Assembly: GCF_000599985.1 (NCBI RefSeq)
Contig: NZ_CP007445.1
Coordinates: 868,001-932,000, forward strand
Direction of reading: 5' to 3'
DNA from: Gilliamella apicola
Lineage (GTDB): Bacteria > Pseudomonadota > Gammaproteobacteria > Enterobacterales > Orbaceae
DNA length: 64,000 nt
Shown here in pieces: positions 19,359 through 29,179 of the stretch. The translations under genes and the position numbers were made by a program. Below the pieces are notes generated by a model that was not told the DNA's origin, searched no databases, and saw only the letters and a program-made list of their open reading frames with translations. Positions within the stretch are counted from its first letter, which is position 1. Every line of letters starts with the position of its first letter.

Positions 19359-19889
19359 ATGTCTTTACAAGAAATCACACACATAATAATGCAATTTATT
19401 CAGACTCATCAAATATGGTCATTACCAATTATATTTTTATTGGCTTTTGGTGAGTCAATGGCTGTTATTTCATTACTTGTGCCTGCAACAGCCATATTAT
19501 TGGGGGCTGGCGCCTTAATTGGTGGTGGTGCAATATCGTTTCTTCCTGTAATGATTGCAGCTTCAGTAGGAGCAGTTTTAGGGGATTGGGTATCTTATTG
19601 GTTAGGTAAACACTATCATCAACAAGTGATCGCCTCATGGCCGCTAAACAAACATCCAAAACTTATTTTTCGTGCAGAACAATTCTTTCAACGTTATGGT
19701 ACGTTAGGAGTATTTATTGGTCGATTTTTTGGTCCATTACGAGCATTTGTGCCGCTTATTGCTGGCACTATGCATATGCCAGCAAGTAAATTTAATTTAG
19801 CTAATATTGCTTCAGCACCAATTTGGGCATTTGTGCTTTTAGCTCCCGGTGCATTTGGTGTGCCCTGGTTAGAAACTCTATTTGGTTAA
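19359..19889 (+). CDS. DedA-family membrane protein
   Basis: 176 residues. DedA proteins are inner-membrane proteins, now linked to lipid-carrier (undecaprenyl phosphate or phospholipid) translocation. The family motifs are clear: FLLAFGESMAVISLLVPATAILLGAGALIG, the E-S pair in the first re-entrant region, GDWVSYWLGKHY (G-x-x-x-x-Y-x-x-G) near residue 75, and GRFFGPLRAFVPLIAGTMHMP (F/G-R-F-x-P-x-R) near 127-147. It looks closest to the E. coli YabI branch but is shorter. Its stop codon interlocks with that of convergent mscM at TTAA (19886-19889). Confidence 0.9.
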   Translation: MSLQEITHIIMQFIQTHQIWSLPIIFLLAFGESMAVISLLVPATAILLGAGALIGGGAISFLPVMIAASVGAVLGDWVSYWLGKHYHQQVIASWPLNKHPKLIFRAEQFFQRYGTLGVFIGRFFGPLRAFVPLIAGTMHMPASKFNLANIASAPIWAFVLLAPGAFGVPWLETLFG

Positions 19890-22504
19890 ATCGTACCAAC
19901 ATTATAACTACGACGCCCACTTTTGCGACCAAGTGCTTCCAAGTTTGTCTGTAAAGGTGGGAATGGTAATTGTAAATTGTGTGCACGATAAGCTTCTAAT
20001 ATCAACTTATGAATTGCACTGCGTAGCCGCATACGGTGTCCCATTTCAGCCGCAAATACGCGTATTTCAAATAACTGAATACCTTCTTGAATATCAACTA
20101 AAAATACTTGTGGTTCAGGATCTTTAAGTACATATTCACACTCTTCACAAGCCTGTTGTAGCAATTTGATCACAAGATCACTATCTGCATCAATGGTTGC
20201 GGGAATAGTTAGTACAATTCGGGTTATTGAATCGGATAATGACCAATTGACTAGCTGTTCGGTAATAAATGCTTTATTTGGCATAACAATTTCTTTGCGA
20301 TCCCAATCAACAATGGTAATCGCACGCGTATTGATTTTGGTGATATTTCCCGTTAAATCTCGAATGGTAACCGTATCGCCGATACGTACTGGTTTTTCAA
20401 ACAAGATAATTAAACCTGAAATAAAGTTTGCAAATATCTCTTGTAAACCAAATCCCAATCCGACACCTAGTGCCGCAATAAGCCATTGAATTTTTGCCCA
20501 ATCAATACCGATAAATGAAAACGCAATCATACTACCTATCATCAACACTATATATTTTGATACGGTTGAGATGGCATAACCTGTACCTGGTGCTAAATCT
20601 AAATGTTGAAGGATACCTAATTCAAGTAGTGCCGGCAGATTTTTGACTAATTGAACGGTAATGGTCATAACTAAAATGGCAATACAGACAGCACCTAAAG
20701 TAATGTATTGTTCAACTTCGGTTCCATTTACTATTACGCTTGTACCCCAGAGTTTAATATTATTCATAAAGGCAAACGCTGAGTGCAATTCTGACCAAAG
20801 TAAAATCATACTAATTAACGCTATCAGCATTATAATCGATCTAACTAATTGTAATGATTGAGCACTAATTGCATCTAAGTCAATGACAGGTTCATCCACG
20901 CTGTCATTAATTGTTAACTCTTCATCATGACCTCTAGCGCGTTGCATGCGTTCTAGTCGGCGCTGTTTTGCTCGTTCAAATTCGATGCGACGTTTTTGGA
21001 TCCACATCCAACGACGAATCATAAAATAGATAACTAATAAACCGAACCAAATAATAACTGAAGCCTCAAGTCGACCTAATAAAACTTGAGCTGTAGATAA
21101 ATATCCTAAACAAGCGGCAATAATGGCCAACCAGGGCGCACTTAATAAGATAAACCATAAAATATGGCTTAAGAGATTATCACCTGAGCCTTTTTTATCT
21201 ATATATAAAGGAACTCCTGCTCGATGAATTGAGTTGCTCATAAATACTAGTGCAAAGCACAAAATTATAAAGGCAGAACGTCCAATAGTGGCGGCAAATT
21301 GGCGATTATTAAACTGATCAAAACTCATTACAATCATTACAAGAGGGATCACCACCCATACTGAAAGTTTATAGTATTTCATTGCCTCACGAACGTTAGC
21401 TTTTGACCAGCTAAAATGAGTAATAAATAGTCCGGATTCTTCCGCAAAATGAGCTGTGATTATAAAGACCCATAAAATCGGTGCTGCAGCATTAACACCA
21501 TAGCCTAGCGCTATAGCTACTGGATAATCCCAATTAATTTGTTGTAAAGAATAACCAAACACAGCCCATAGAATGGGTACAGGTAACGCCATAATTAACG
21601 AATAAACAACCACTTTTAACGTTAATGAATAACTGTCTTGCGTCACTTTACCCACACGCGTAGCGGATTTGTTTAAAAAAGCATAATATTTGGCTCGCAT
21701 TTTGAAATGTGCGAAAACAAATATCATTGACAATGTTAATAAAAATAGTGATTTAGGTGAGGATAGTATTTCACAACTGGCGTTATATAATTGAGTTAAC
21801 GTATCGATAGAAAACAGAACATAAACCACATCTTTTGCTAAATTAACTGGATACTCCAATGAAATTGGATTTACATCAGCAACCCAGAAAAAATAACGAT
21901 GTGCCGCATCATTAACTTCGTCAATGGCATTGGTTAATTGCTTATTGGATATTTTTAATTTTGTTAACTCTAAAATTGTGGTATCAGTGCCTGAAATCAG
22001 CGTTTTAAGCAATTCGCTTTGTTCTCGAATTAATCGACGATACTGACTGGCAAGTTTTGAACTATTAAATGAGTTTGATAATGTTGGATAGCTATCTAAT
22101 GCCTTTAAATTTGTACTGTAATTTAGTTGCTGAACTTTTGCTTCCGCTATTTCAGCATCAAGTGGTTGTGATTTTGGTTTTTCTGGTAGATTTAACAATT
22201 GTTGGCGAAGGGTTTCGCCAAGTGCAGTTGAAAAACTTAGCCATTCCCCTTGTTCAGCAAGGGTTGATAATGTATTTTGAACATGCGAAATTTGCGTGGT
22301 AATATTATTTTGTTCATTAACAATGCTGGTTAAATGTGTTTTTTGAAGTTCCAAATTTTGACGTAGTTCTTCATTTTTCTCACTTAATTGATTGACTGTT
22401 TGTGACAGCTCTTCTTCATTATCTATGGTAATGGCTGTTTGTTCTGCCAATGTTATTGATGTAAAGAGCAATAAAGCACAATATAAAATACCACGCAACC
22501 ACAT
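19886..22504 (-). CDS. mscM: Mechanosensitive channel MscM (YjeP) type, short version
   Basis: 872 residues from ATG 22504; E. coli MscM is about 1107, so the periplasmic N-terminal part is shorter. Order: signal peptide 1-20 (MWLRGILYC to ITLA), a periplasmic coiled coil at about 30-75 (EEELSQTVNQLSEKNEELRQ), many membrane helices, then the MscS core. The pore and beta-domain motifs are AALGVGLGFGLQEIFANFISG, FEKPVRIGDTVTI and VPNKAFI-like MPNKAFITEQLVNWS. It protects against hypo-osmotic shock. AAGGA is 9-13 nt before ATG 22504, and the gene begins 4 bp after the psd stop, as in E. coli psd-mscM. An earlier ATG inside psd is unlikely. Confidence 0.9.
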   Translation of the reverse strand: MWLRGILYCALLLFTSITLAEQTAITIDNEEELSQTVNQLSEKNEELRQNLELQKTHLTSIVNEQNNITTQISHVQNTLSTLAEQGEWLSFSTALGETLRQQLLNLPEKPKSQPLDAEIAEAKVQQLNYSTNLKALDSYPTLSNSFNSSKLASQYRRLIREQSELLKTLISGTDTTILELTKLKISNKQLTNAIDEVNDAAHRYFFWVADVNPISLEYPVNLAKDVVYVLFSIDTLTQLYNASCEILSSPKSLFLLTLSMIFVFAHFKMRAKYYAFLNKSATRVGKVTQDSYSLTLKVVVYSLIMALPVPILWAVFGYSLQQINWDYPVAIALGYGVNAAAPILWVFIITAHFAEESGLFITHFSWSKANVREAMKYYKLSVWVVIPLVMIVMSFDQFNNRQFAATIGRSAFIILCFALVFMSNSIHRAGVPLYIDKKGSGDNLLSHILWFILLSAPWLAIIAACLGYLSTAQVLLGRLEASVIIWFGLLVIYFMIRRWMWIQKRRIEFERAKQRRLERMQRARGHDEELTINDSVDEPVIDLDAISAQSLQLVRSIIMLIALISMILLWSELHSAFAFMNNIKLWGTSVIVNGTEVEQYITLGAVCIAILVMTITVQLVKNLPALLELGILQHLDLAPGTGYAISTVSKYIVLMIGSMIAFSFIGIDWAKIQWLIAALGVGLGFGLQEIFANFISGLIILFEKPVRIGDTVTIRDLTGNITKINTRAITIVDWDRKEIVMPNKAFITEQLVNWSLSDSITRIVLTIPATIDADSDLVIKLLQQACEECEYVLKDPEPQVFLVDIQEGIQLFEIRVFAAEMGHRMRLRSAIHKLILEAYRAHNLQLPFPPLQTNLEALGRKSGRRSYNVGTI

Positions 22505-22508
22505 AAAG

Positions 22509-23357
22509 CTATATCCTTTCAGCCAATTTTTGACCAACACATGTAGTATTACCAACTTTCAAGTGTCTATCAAATTCAATTGTGTTGGATGCAAACAAGG
22601 TAATAACTGTTGAACCAAGTTTAAAACATCCCATGTCTTGTCCTTTAGCTAATTTTACTTCGCCTGAATAGACCCAACGTTTCATTATACCTTCGCGTGG
22701 TGGAGTGATACAGCCTTCCCATTCTACTTCAATACTACCTACAATGGTTGCACCAACTAAAATCTGTGCCATTGGCCCTAAATCGGTCTCAAATAAACAG
22801 ATCACCCGTTCATTGCGAGCAAAAATATTTGGTATACATTCAGTAGTTGCTTGACTCACAGAAAAGAGTGAACCTGGTACATAAATCATTTCACGTAAAA
22901 CGCCATCACAAGGCATGTGAAAACGGTGATAATTTTTCGGTGAAAGATATGTAGTTGCATAAGAACCATGTTTAAAAAATTTAATCATATCTGAATGGCA
23001 AGCAAGCAATGATTCTAAAGAATAATAATGCCCTTTTGCTTGTAATAATAAGTTATCTTGAATCGTACCAAATTGGCTAATAACCCCATCAGCAGGCATA
23101 ACAATAGAATTAACCGCGTCATCAATCGGACGCGCATCTTCTTTCAGTTTACGTGCAAAAAAATCATTAAACGTTTTATAATCTTTAGCATTTTCTAATT
23201 TGGCTTCACTTAAATCTATTTTATACAGTTTCATAAAGCCCTGAATTATCCAAGTAGTAACACTACCTAACTGCTTTTTTGCTAGCCAACCAAATAACGA
23301 GGTTAATAGCTGTTTTGGAAGAAGATACTGGATAATTGCTTTTAACTGATTTGACAT
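22509..23357 (-). CDS. psd: Phosphatidylserine decarboxylase proenzyme
   Basis: 282 residues (E. coli 322, shorter at the C-terminus). Membrane-associated pyruvoyl enzyme making phosphatidylethanolamine. The self-cleavage site is LGST with cleavage between Gly248 and Ser249; the Asp90 (MPADG) and His147 (YHRFHMP) of the processing triad fall at the same positions as in E. coli. The gene is first in psd-mscM; its own promoter should lie in the 182-bp gap before rhaB on the opposite strand. Confidence 0.96.
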   Translation of the reverse strand: MSNQLKAIIQYLLPKQLLTSLFGWLAKKQLGSVTTWIIQGFMKLYKIDLSEAKLENAKDYKTFNDFFARKLKEDARPIDDAVNSIVMPADGVISQFGTIQDNLLLQAKGHYYSLESLLACHSDMIKFFKHGSYATTYLSPKNYHRFHMPCDGVLREMIYVPGSLFSVSQATTECIPNIFARNERVICLFETDLGPMAQILVGATIVGSIEVEWEGCITPPREGIMKRWVYSGEVKLAKGQDMGCFKLGSTVITLFASNTIEFDRHLKVGNTTCVGQKLAERI

Positions 23358-23437
23358 TAATTACTCTCAAATTTTGTAGAAAAAATCATTATACCAATAA
23401 TTTATGGGAATGTATAAAACCAACAAAATCGTTAATT

Positions 23438-23453
23438 TGTGTAATAGATCACA
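23438..23453. promoter_or_regulatory. CRP-like site upstream of rhaB
   Basis: TGTGT (23438-23442), AATAGA, TCACA (23449-23453) matches nine of ten CRP core positions. It is 110 bp before the rhaB ATG. In E. coli the rhaBAD promoter is activated by CRP together with RhaS, and the site suits that role. RhaS half-sites were not confidently recognised. Confidence 0.6.
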
Positions 23454-23563
23454 CTCAATTTAAAAATACTGCCAATATCTATTGAACAATGACCATCAAT
23501 TAAAAGTCTCTAAATTTACTTTTATCTAAACTATCACCATTGAAACAAACAAGGACAATATTG

Positions 23564-24970
23564 ATGGTAGATAAATATATTGTAGCAATAGATTTAGGGG
23601 CATCTAGTGGGCGGGTAATGCTGTCATGCTATCAACAGAAAAATCAAAAAATAACCCTTGAAGAGATTCATCGATTTAGCAATGGATTTAAAGAGATAGG
23701 TAATAATTTTTGTTGGGATTTAGTTTATCTAGAACAGCAGATACTAATCGGTTTAAATAAAATTATTCAGCAAAATATCAAAATTGATAGTATTGGTATT
23801 GATACTTGGGGCGTTGATTATGTATTGCTTGATAAAAATGGACAAGTAGTCGGATCCACTTATTCTTATCGTGATCATCGCACAGATAATGTCATGTCAC
23901 TTGTACAATCTGATCTTGGTATAGAAACGATTTATCAAAAAACGGGTATTCAATTTCTAACTTTTAATACTCTTTATCAACTCAAAGCGATGATGATTGA
24001 ACATCCTGCTTGGTTATCACAAGTAACCGATTTAGTGATGATTCCTGATTATCTTATCTATCGATTAACTGGCCAATTAAATCGCGAATACACTAATGCC
24101 ACTACTACCCAATTAGTTAATGTTGCCACACAAGATTGGGATGATGAATTACTCAACTATTTAGGTGTTCCGCGTAAATGGTTTGGTGAAATTTCTCAAC
24201 CTGGTAATCAAGTGGGAACGTGGCAAACACCAAAAGGCGATCAAATTCCTGTTATTGCCATTGCTAGCCATGATACAGCCAGTGCTGTTATTGCCTCACC
24301 AATTACCGATCAAAATAGTGCTTATTTATGTTCTGGTACTTGGTCATTAATGGGGGTCGAATCAAAACAGCCGTTTACAGGGCAACAAGCGTTGAATGCA
24401 AATATTACCAACGAAGGTGGTGTTGATGGCCATTATCGAGTTTTAAAAAACATAATGGGACTCTGGTTATTCCAACGAATCTGCGCCGAAAATGAAATTA
24501 AGGATATAAGCTCAATAATTCAATTAGCGGAACAAGAACCCCCATTTGCCTACATTATCAATCCAAATGATTCTCGATTTTTAAATCCTCAATCAATGAC
24601 AGAAACCGTAAAACAAGTCTGTTTAGAAACTTACGGTCATGCACCTGAACGCCTATCGCAGTTAGTTCGCTGTGTTTTTGATAGTTTGGCTCATCTATAT
24701 CGAGATGTAATTAGAGAATTGGCAATGATCACAAATGAAAAAATCAATACGTTACATATCGTAGGCGGTGGCTGTCAAAACACTTTTTTAAATCAGTTAT
24801 GTGCTGATTTTTGTCAACTCAATGTTACTGCCGGGCCTATTGAATCTTCAGCGCTTGGTAATGTGGGTTATCAATTGATTTCGTTAGGTTACATAAAAAA
24901 TGTCAAAACATTGCGTCAGATAATTGCTCAAAATTTTGATACTAAATATTACTATCCAAACAATATTTAA
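23564..24970 (+). CDS. rhaB: L-rhamnulokinase
   Basis: 468 residues (E. coli 489, longer C-terminus). FGGY-family kinase phosphorylating L-rhamnulose to rhamnulose-1-phosphate. Visible: N-terminal ATPase segment IVAIDLGASSGRVML, SIGIDTWGVDYVLLD near residue 75, ASHDTASAVIASP, LCSGTWSLMG and the C-terminal LHIVGGGCQNTFLNQLCAD. ATG 23564 has AAGGA 8 nt upstream; the in-frame TTG 24 bp earlier would put the ribosome site inside the coding region. First gene of rhaB-rhaA-rhaT-fucO-rhaM. Confidence 0.97.
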   Translation: MVDKYIVAIDLGASSGRVMLSCYQQKNQKITLEEIHRFSNGFKEIGNNFCWDLVYLEQQILIGLNKIIQQNIKIDSIGIDTWGVDYVLLDKNGQVVGSTYSYRDHRTDNVMSLVQSDLGIETIYQKTGIQFLTFNTLYQLKAMMIEHPAWLSQVTDLVMIPDYLIYRLTGQLNREYTNATTTQLVNVATQDWDDELLNYLGVPRKWFGEISQPGNQVGTWQTPKGDQIPVIAIASHDTASAVIASPITDQNSAYLCSGTWSLMGVESKQPFTGQQALNANITNEGGVDGHYRVLKNIMGLWLFQRICAENEIKDISSIIQLAEQEPPFAYIINPNDSRFLNPQSMTETVKQVCLETYGHAPERLSQLVRCVFDSLAHLYRDVIRELAMITNEKINTLHIVGGGCQNTFLNQLCADFCQLNVTAGPIESSALGNVGYQLISLGYIKNVKTLRQIIAQNFDTKYYYPNNI

Positions 24971-25010
24971 TTATCTGAAAAATATATATAATTTATAAAA
25001 GGAGTATTCC

Positions 25011-26261
25011 ATGAATGTAGTTGAAAATGCATACCAAATTGCTAAATCAAGATTTGCTGAAATAGGTGTAGATACAGATGCCGCGATTGCCGCTATGGCT
25101 TGCTTGCCAATTTCAGTACATTGCTGGCAAGGCGATGATGTGGCTGGTTTTGAAAAACAAGAAGGCGAATTAACTGGTGGCATTCAAGCAACAGGAAATT
25201 ATCCTGGCAAAGCACGTAGCGCTGATGAACTGCGTTTAGATTTAGATAAAGCATTCAGTTTAATTCCTGGACCTAAACGTCTAAACTTACATGCCTGTTA
25301 CCTAGAAGCTGATCACAAAGTCGATCGTAACGAAATCAAACCCGAACATTTTGCCAACTGGGTAAAATGGGCCAAAAAACATCAAATTGGTTTAGACTTC
25401 AATCCTACTTACTTTTCGCACCCACTGAGTAACGATGGAACTTTAACTCACACAAACGACCAAATTCGTCAATTTTGGATTGATCATGGCAAAGCTTGTC
25501 GTAAAGTATCAGAGTACTTTGGTAAAGAGTTAGGTACAGCGTCAATTATGAACATTTGGTTACCAGATGGCATGAAAGATATCACGGTTGACAAATTTGG
25601 ACCAAGACAGCGTTTAGTCGAATCTATTGATGAAATTATTAGCGAAAAGATCGATCCTAAATACCACATTGACGCAGTAGAAAGTAAGTTATTTGGTATT
25701 GGTTTAGAATCCTATACTGCCGGCTCCAACGAATTCTACTTAGCTTATGCCACATCTCGCAAAACGGCATTGTGTTTAGATGCTGGTCATTTCCATCCAA
25801 CAGAAGTTATTTCCGATAAGATCTCCGCAGTTATGCCTTTTGTCGAACATCTATTACTACACGTTAGCCGTCCTGTACGTTGGGATAGCGATCATGTTGT
25901 GTTATTTGATGATGAAACTCAAAACATTGCCAGTGAGATCATTCGTAATAAATTGTTCGATCGTGTACATATCGGTTTAGACTTTTTTGATGCATCAATC
26001 AACCGAATTGCCGCTTGGGTAATTGGTACTCGTAATATGAAAAAATGCTTATTAAAAGCTCTATTAGAACCAACGGATAAACTCAAACAGTACGAACATA
26101 ACCGTGATTTTACTTCTCGCTTAGCATTATTAGAAGAACAAAAATCCCTGCCTTGGCAAGCAGTTTGGGATAAATATTGTCAACTTAATAATGTCCCAAT
26201 AGGTCAATCATGGTTGGATGAAGTGCGTCAATACGAACAGCAAGTTTTAAGTCAACGCTAA
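25011..26261 (+). CDS. rhaA: L-rhamnose isomerase
   Basis: 416 residues (E. coli 419). Mn/Zn-dependent TIM-barrel enzyme converting L-rhamnose to L-rhamnulose. Typical segments: [15 protein letters not shown] near residue 32, [32 protein letters not shown] near 125-145, the metal-binding [12 protein letters not shown] near 255-265, and [17 protein letters not shown] near 320-335. It follows rhaB by 40 bp with a strong AAAAGGAG ribosome site. In E. coli the next gene is rhaD; here it is replaced by a 240-bp gap and rhaT. Confidence 0.98.
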   Translation: MNVVENAYQIAKSRFAEIGVDTDAAIAAMACLPISVHCWQGDDVAGFEKQEGELTGGIQATGNYPGKARSADELRLDLDKAFSLIPGPKRLNLHACYLEADHKVDRNEIKPEHFANWVKWAKKHQIGLDFNPTYFSHPLSNDGTLTHTNDQIRQFWIDHGKACRKVSEYFGKELGTASIMNIWLPDGMKDITVDKFGPRQRLVESIDEIISEKIDPKYHIDAVESKLFGIGLESYTAGSNEFYLAYATSRKTALCLDAGHFHPTEVISDKISAVMPFVEHLLLHVSRPVRWDSDHVVLFDDETQNIASEIIRNKLFDRVHIGLDFFDASINRIAAWVIGTRNMKKCLLKALLEPTDKLKQYEHNRDFTSRLALLEEQKSLPWQAVWDKYCQLNNVPIGQSWLDEVRQYEQQVLSQR

Positions 26262-26339
26262 TAAATATGATAACTATGTTGAAAATTTAATCTTTATGGT
26301 TTGTACCATGCATGATTAAAACGACCAAATAGACGTGGT

Positions 26340-26411
26340 TAAAAGGTCGAGATAAACGTAATGGCGGTAGTGTAAATCTGCGATTATTGGAAAGCAATAT
26401 CAGACCTTTTA
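26340..26411. repeat. 9-bp inverted repeat in the rhaA-rhaT gap
   Basis: TAAAAGGTC (26340-26348) and GACCTTTTA (26403-26411) are exact reverse complements separated by 54 nt, about 90 bp before the rhaT start. A shorter dyad ATGGT-TTGT-ACCAT lies at 26296-26309. The gap where rhaD would lie holds no protein-coding remnant I could recognise. A second promoter for rhaT-fucO-rhaM is plausible. Confidence 0.4.
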
Positions 26412-26502
26412 CAAACGATTTCCTTTAAAAAAAGCATTAAAACAATAAATAACTTTAGTAAAAAAAGACTAAGTAATATTGTTTAGATATGAGGATACAA
26501 AT

Positions 26503-27537
26503 ATGGGTAGTTCGATTTTTCTAGGCATTTTTTGGCACTTTGTGGGTGCCACTTCTGCTGCTTGTTTTTATGCACCATTAAAAAAAGTGAAAAACTGGTC
26601 ATGGGAGACGATGTGGTCAATAGCTGGTCTGTTTTCTTGGATTATTTTACCGTGGTCTATTAGCTACTTTTTATTACCCGATTTTTGGGCTTATTATGGT
26701 TCATTTGGTTCACAAATATTGATGCCCGTTTTTTTATTTGGCGCAATGTGGGGAGTGGGTAATGTTGGCTATGGCCTTACCATGCGTTATTTAGGTATGT
26801 CGATGGGAATCGGTATTGCAATTGGTATTACGCTAATTGTTGGTACCTTAATGACTCCGATTTTACAAGGAAAATTTGGTGAACTTGTAGCTTCGACTGG
26901 CGGTAAAATGACACTACTAGGCGTTGCTGTCGCAGTTGTTGGGGTAGCTATAGTTACTTATGCCGGACTTTTAAAAGAGAAAACGCTTGGTGTACAAGTT
27001 GTCGATTTTAACCTTAAAAAAGGGTTATTACTGGCTATTATGTGTGGTATTTTTTCAGCAGGTATGTCATTTGCTATGAGTGCAGCTGTACCTATGCACA
27101 CGAAAGCTGCTGAATTAGGTGTTGATAACCTTTATGTTGCACTACCAAGTTATGTTGTCATTATGGGTGGTGGTGCAATTGTTAATCTTGGTTTCTGTAT
27201 TTCACGCCTCTTTATTAAAAAAGAACTGTCATTCAAACAAGATATTTCTGTTCCAAAATCCTTACTAATCAGCAATGTACTTTTTGCCATATTAGGCGGT
27301 GCAATGTGGTATTTCCAATTCTTCTTTTATGCATGGGGACATGCCAACATCCCGACTGAATATGGTTTTATGAGTTGGATGTTACATATGAGTTTTTATG
27401 TATTATGTGGTGGTATCGTTGGATTAGTTTTGAAAGAGTGGCTTGGTACAGGTACAAAACCAGTAAGGGTTCTTTGTATTGGTTGTTTGGTAATTATTGT
27501 TGCTGCCAATATTGTTGGTTTAGGTATGGCAAATTAA
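26503..27537 (+). CDS. rhaT: L-rhamnose/H+ symporter RhaT
   Basis: 344 residues, exactly the E. coli length, with ten membrane helices. It imports L-rhamnose with a proton. The N-terminus [27 protein letters not shown] and [33 protein letters not shown] match RhaT closely, as does [21 protein letters not shown] near the end. ATG 26503 has GAGGA 7 nt upstream; the TTG at 26479 is rejected. It lies inside the operon, whereas in E. coli rhaT is a separate gene. Confidence 0.97.
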   Translation: MGSSIFLGIFWHFVGATSAACFYAPLKKVKNWSWETMWSIAGLFSWIILPWSISYFLLPDFWAYYGSFGSQILMPVFLFGAMWGVGNVGYGLTMRYLGMSMGIGIAIGITLIVGTLMTPILQGKFGELVASTGGKMTLLGVAVAVVGVAIVTYAGLLKEKTLGVQVVDFNLKKGLLLAIMCGIFSAGMSFAMSAAVPMHTKAAELGVDNLYVALPSYVVIMGGGAIVNLGFCISRLFIKKELSFKQDISVPKSLLISNVLFAILGGAMWYFQFFFYAWGHANIPTEYGFMSWMLHMSFYVLCGGIVGLVLKEWLGTGTKPVRVLCIGCLVIIVAANIVGLGMAN

Positions 27538-27553
27538 TTTAAAGGAAAAAATT

Positions 27554-28708
27554 ATGTCTTATCGTATGATTCTTAATGAAACGTCATATTTTGGCGCAGG
27601 TTCAATTGTTAACATTGTGGATGAAGTAAAAAAACGAGGTTTTAAAAAAGCTTTAGTCGTAACTGACAAAGATCTTATTAAATTCAATGTTGCGACCAAA
27701 GTTACAAAATTATTGGATGATAATGGATTGAGTTATCAAATTTTTGATGATGTCATACCTAATCCAACGATTGGTATAGTACAAAAGGGTGTTGAAATAT
27801 TTAAACAATCAGGCGCTGATTATTTAATTGCGATTGGTGGCGGTTCACCACAAGATACTGCCAAAGCAATTGGTATCATTATTAATAACCCTGAATATGC
27901 TGATGTGCGGAGTTTAGAAGGTGTAGCACCAACTAAAAAACCAGCGGTTCCAACCATCGCTATACCAACTACAGCCGGAACCGCAGCTGAAGTAACGATC
28001 AATTACGTTATCACGGATGAAGAGAAAAAACGTAAATTTGTTTGTGTTGATCCGCATGACATTCCGGCTGTTGCTATTATTGATTCCGATATGATGGCTA
28101 GCATGCCTGCAAGTTTGAAAGCAGCAACGGGTGTTGATGCTTTAACTCATGCTATCGAAGGCTATATTACTAAAGGTGCGTGGGAACTGTCTGACATGTT
28201 TCACTTAAAAGCAATTGAAATTATTTCACGTTCGCTACGTGATTCAGTTAAAGGTGTCGCAAAAGGTGGGGAAGATATGGCACTTGGGCAATACATTGCA
28301 GGCATGGGCTTTTCAAACGTTGGTTTAGGTCTTGTCCATGGTATGGCTCATCCTCTTGGCGCATTTTATAGTACACCGCATGGTGTGGCAAATGCGGTTT
28401 TGCTCCCTCATATCATGGCTTACAATGCTGATTTTACCGCTGATAAATTCCGTAATATTGCTAAGGCAATGGGGGTTGTTGGCACTGAAAGTATGAGCAT
28501 AGAACAAGCCAGACAAGCAGCCGTTGATGCCGTAAAACAGCTTAATCAAGATGTCGGTATCCCAGCTAATTTGAAAGCAATTGGTGTGAAACGTGAAGAC
28601 ATCCCTGCACTTGCAAAAGCTGCTTTTGATGATGTATGCACGGGCGGTAATCCTCGTGATACAAATGTTAGTGAAATTGAACAACTTTATCATGCTATAT
28701 ATGAATAA
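27554..28708 (+). CDS. fucO: Lactaldehyde reductase (L-1,2-propanediol oxidoreductase)
   Basis: 384 residues (E. coli FucO 382). Iron-dependent group III alcohol dehydrogenase that reduces L-lactaldehyde, the aldolase product of rhamnulose-1-phosphate, to propanediol while regenerating NAD+. NAD-binding IAIGGGSPQDTAKAIG is near residue 95-110; iron ligands are the Asp and His of TGVDALTHAIEG and the two His in HGMAHPLGAFYSTPHG. In E. coli it belongs to the fucose cluster; here it sits between rhaT and rhaM, so it serves rhamnose fermentation. Confidence 0.96.
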   Translation: MSYRMILNETSYFGAGSIVNIVDEVKKRGFKKALVVTDKDLIKFNVATKVTKLLDDNGLSYQIFDDVIPNPTIGIVQKGVEIFKQSGADYLIAIGGGSPQDTAKAIGIIINNPEYADVRSLEGVAPTKKPAVPTIAIPTTAGTAAEVTINYVITDEEKKRKFVCVDPHDIPAVAIIDSDMMASMPASLKAATGVDALTHAIEGYITKGAWELSDMFHLKAIEIISRSLRDSVKGVAKGGEDMALGQYIAGMGFSNVGLGLVHGMAHPLGAFYSTPHGVANAVLLPHIMAYNADFTADKFRNIAKAMGVVGTESMSIEQARQAAVDAVKQLNQDVGIPANLKAIGVKREDIPALAKAAFDDVCTGGNPRDTNVSEIEQLYHAIYE

Positions 28709-28731
28709 AACATTCTTCCGTTAATACATAG

Positions 28732-28764
28732 AGATAGGTTAAATGAGATTTATTTAATCTATCT
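28732..28764 (+). repeat. Long AT-rich hairpin between fucO and rhaM
   Basis: AGATAGGTTAAAT (28732-28744) pairs with ATTTAATCTATCT (28752-28764) over 13 bp with one G-U pair and a 7-nt loop. It lies 34 bp before the rhaM ATG. It may stabilise the upstream mRNA or attenuate rhaM; no T-run follows directly except TTGTTAT. Confidence 0.5.
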
Positions 28765-28797
28765 TGTTATGCATAAATAAGATTAAAAGGAGTGATC

Positions 28798-29112
28798 ATG
28801 TTAAGAAAAGCAACAATCATGCAAGTACATCCAGATAAACATGCAGAATATAAAAAAAGACACGATGAAATATTTCCAGAATTGGTAACAGAACTCAAAG
28901 CTCACGGTGCGCACAACTATTCTATCTTTTTAGACACTAAGCGTAGTTTACTTTTTGCTTATGTGGAAATTGAATCCCAAGAGCGTTGGGATGCGGTTGC
29001 TAAGACTCAAGCTTGTCAAAAATGGTGGGCATTTATGCAAGATATTATGCCAAGTAATGCCGATAACAGCCCGATAAGTGAAGAGTTATTACCCGTATTT
29101 TACCTCAAATAA
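28798..29112 (+). CDS. rhaM: L-rhamnose mutarotase
   Basis: 104 residues, exactly the E. coli length. RhaM interconverts alpha and beta anomers of L-rhamnose to speed catabolism. The His in [27 protein letters not shown] and the tryptophan pair in [20 protein letters not shown] are family hallmarks. ATG 28798 follows AAAAGGAG by 5 nt; an in-frame GTG at 28792 overlaps the ribosome site and is rejected. Last gene of the rha operon, ended by a hairpin shared with the convergent regulators. Confidence 0.95.
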   Translation: MLRKATIMQVHPDKHAEYKKRHDEIFPELVTELKAHGAHNYSIFLDTKRSLLFAYVEIESQERWDAVAKTQACQKWWAFMQDIMPSNADNSPISEELLPVFYLK

Positions 29113-29119
29113 TATATTG

Positions 29120-29145
29120 CTCTCTTTTACTGGTCTAAAAGAGAG
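29120..29145. terminator. Bidirectional terminator between rhaM and rhaR
   Basis: CTCTCTTTTA (29120-29129) and TAAAAGAGAG (29136-29145) form a perfect 10-bp stem with a 6-nt loop, followed by TCAATTTTA. It lies between convergent rhaM and rhaR and can end both. Confidence 0.7.
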
Positions 29146-29179
29146 TCAATTTTAACAATCTGTTTCAATTCAATCACTT

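Noticed and set aside
20166..20489. 107-codon frame opposite mscM and other antisense frames in mscM, uvrB, mutS and dld
   Set aside because: They are on the opposite strand of strongly conserved genes, lack ribosome sites and have no protein-like composition.
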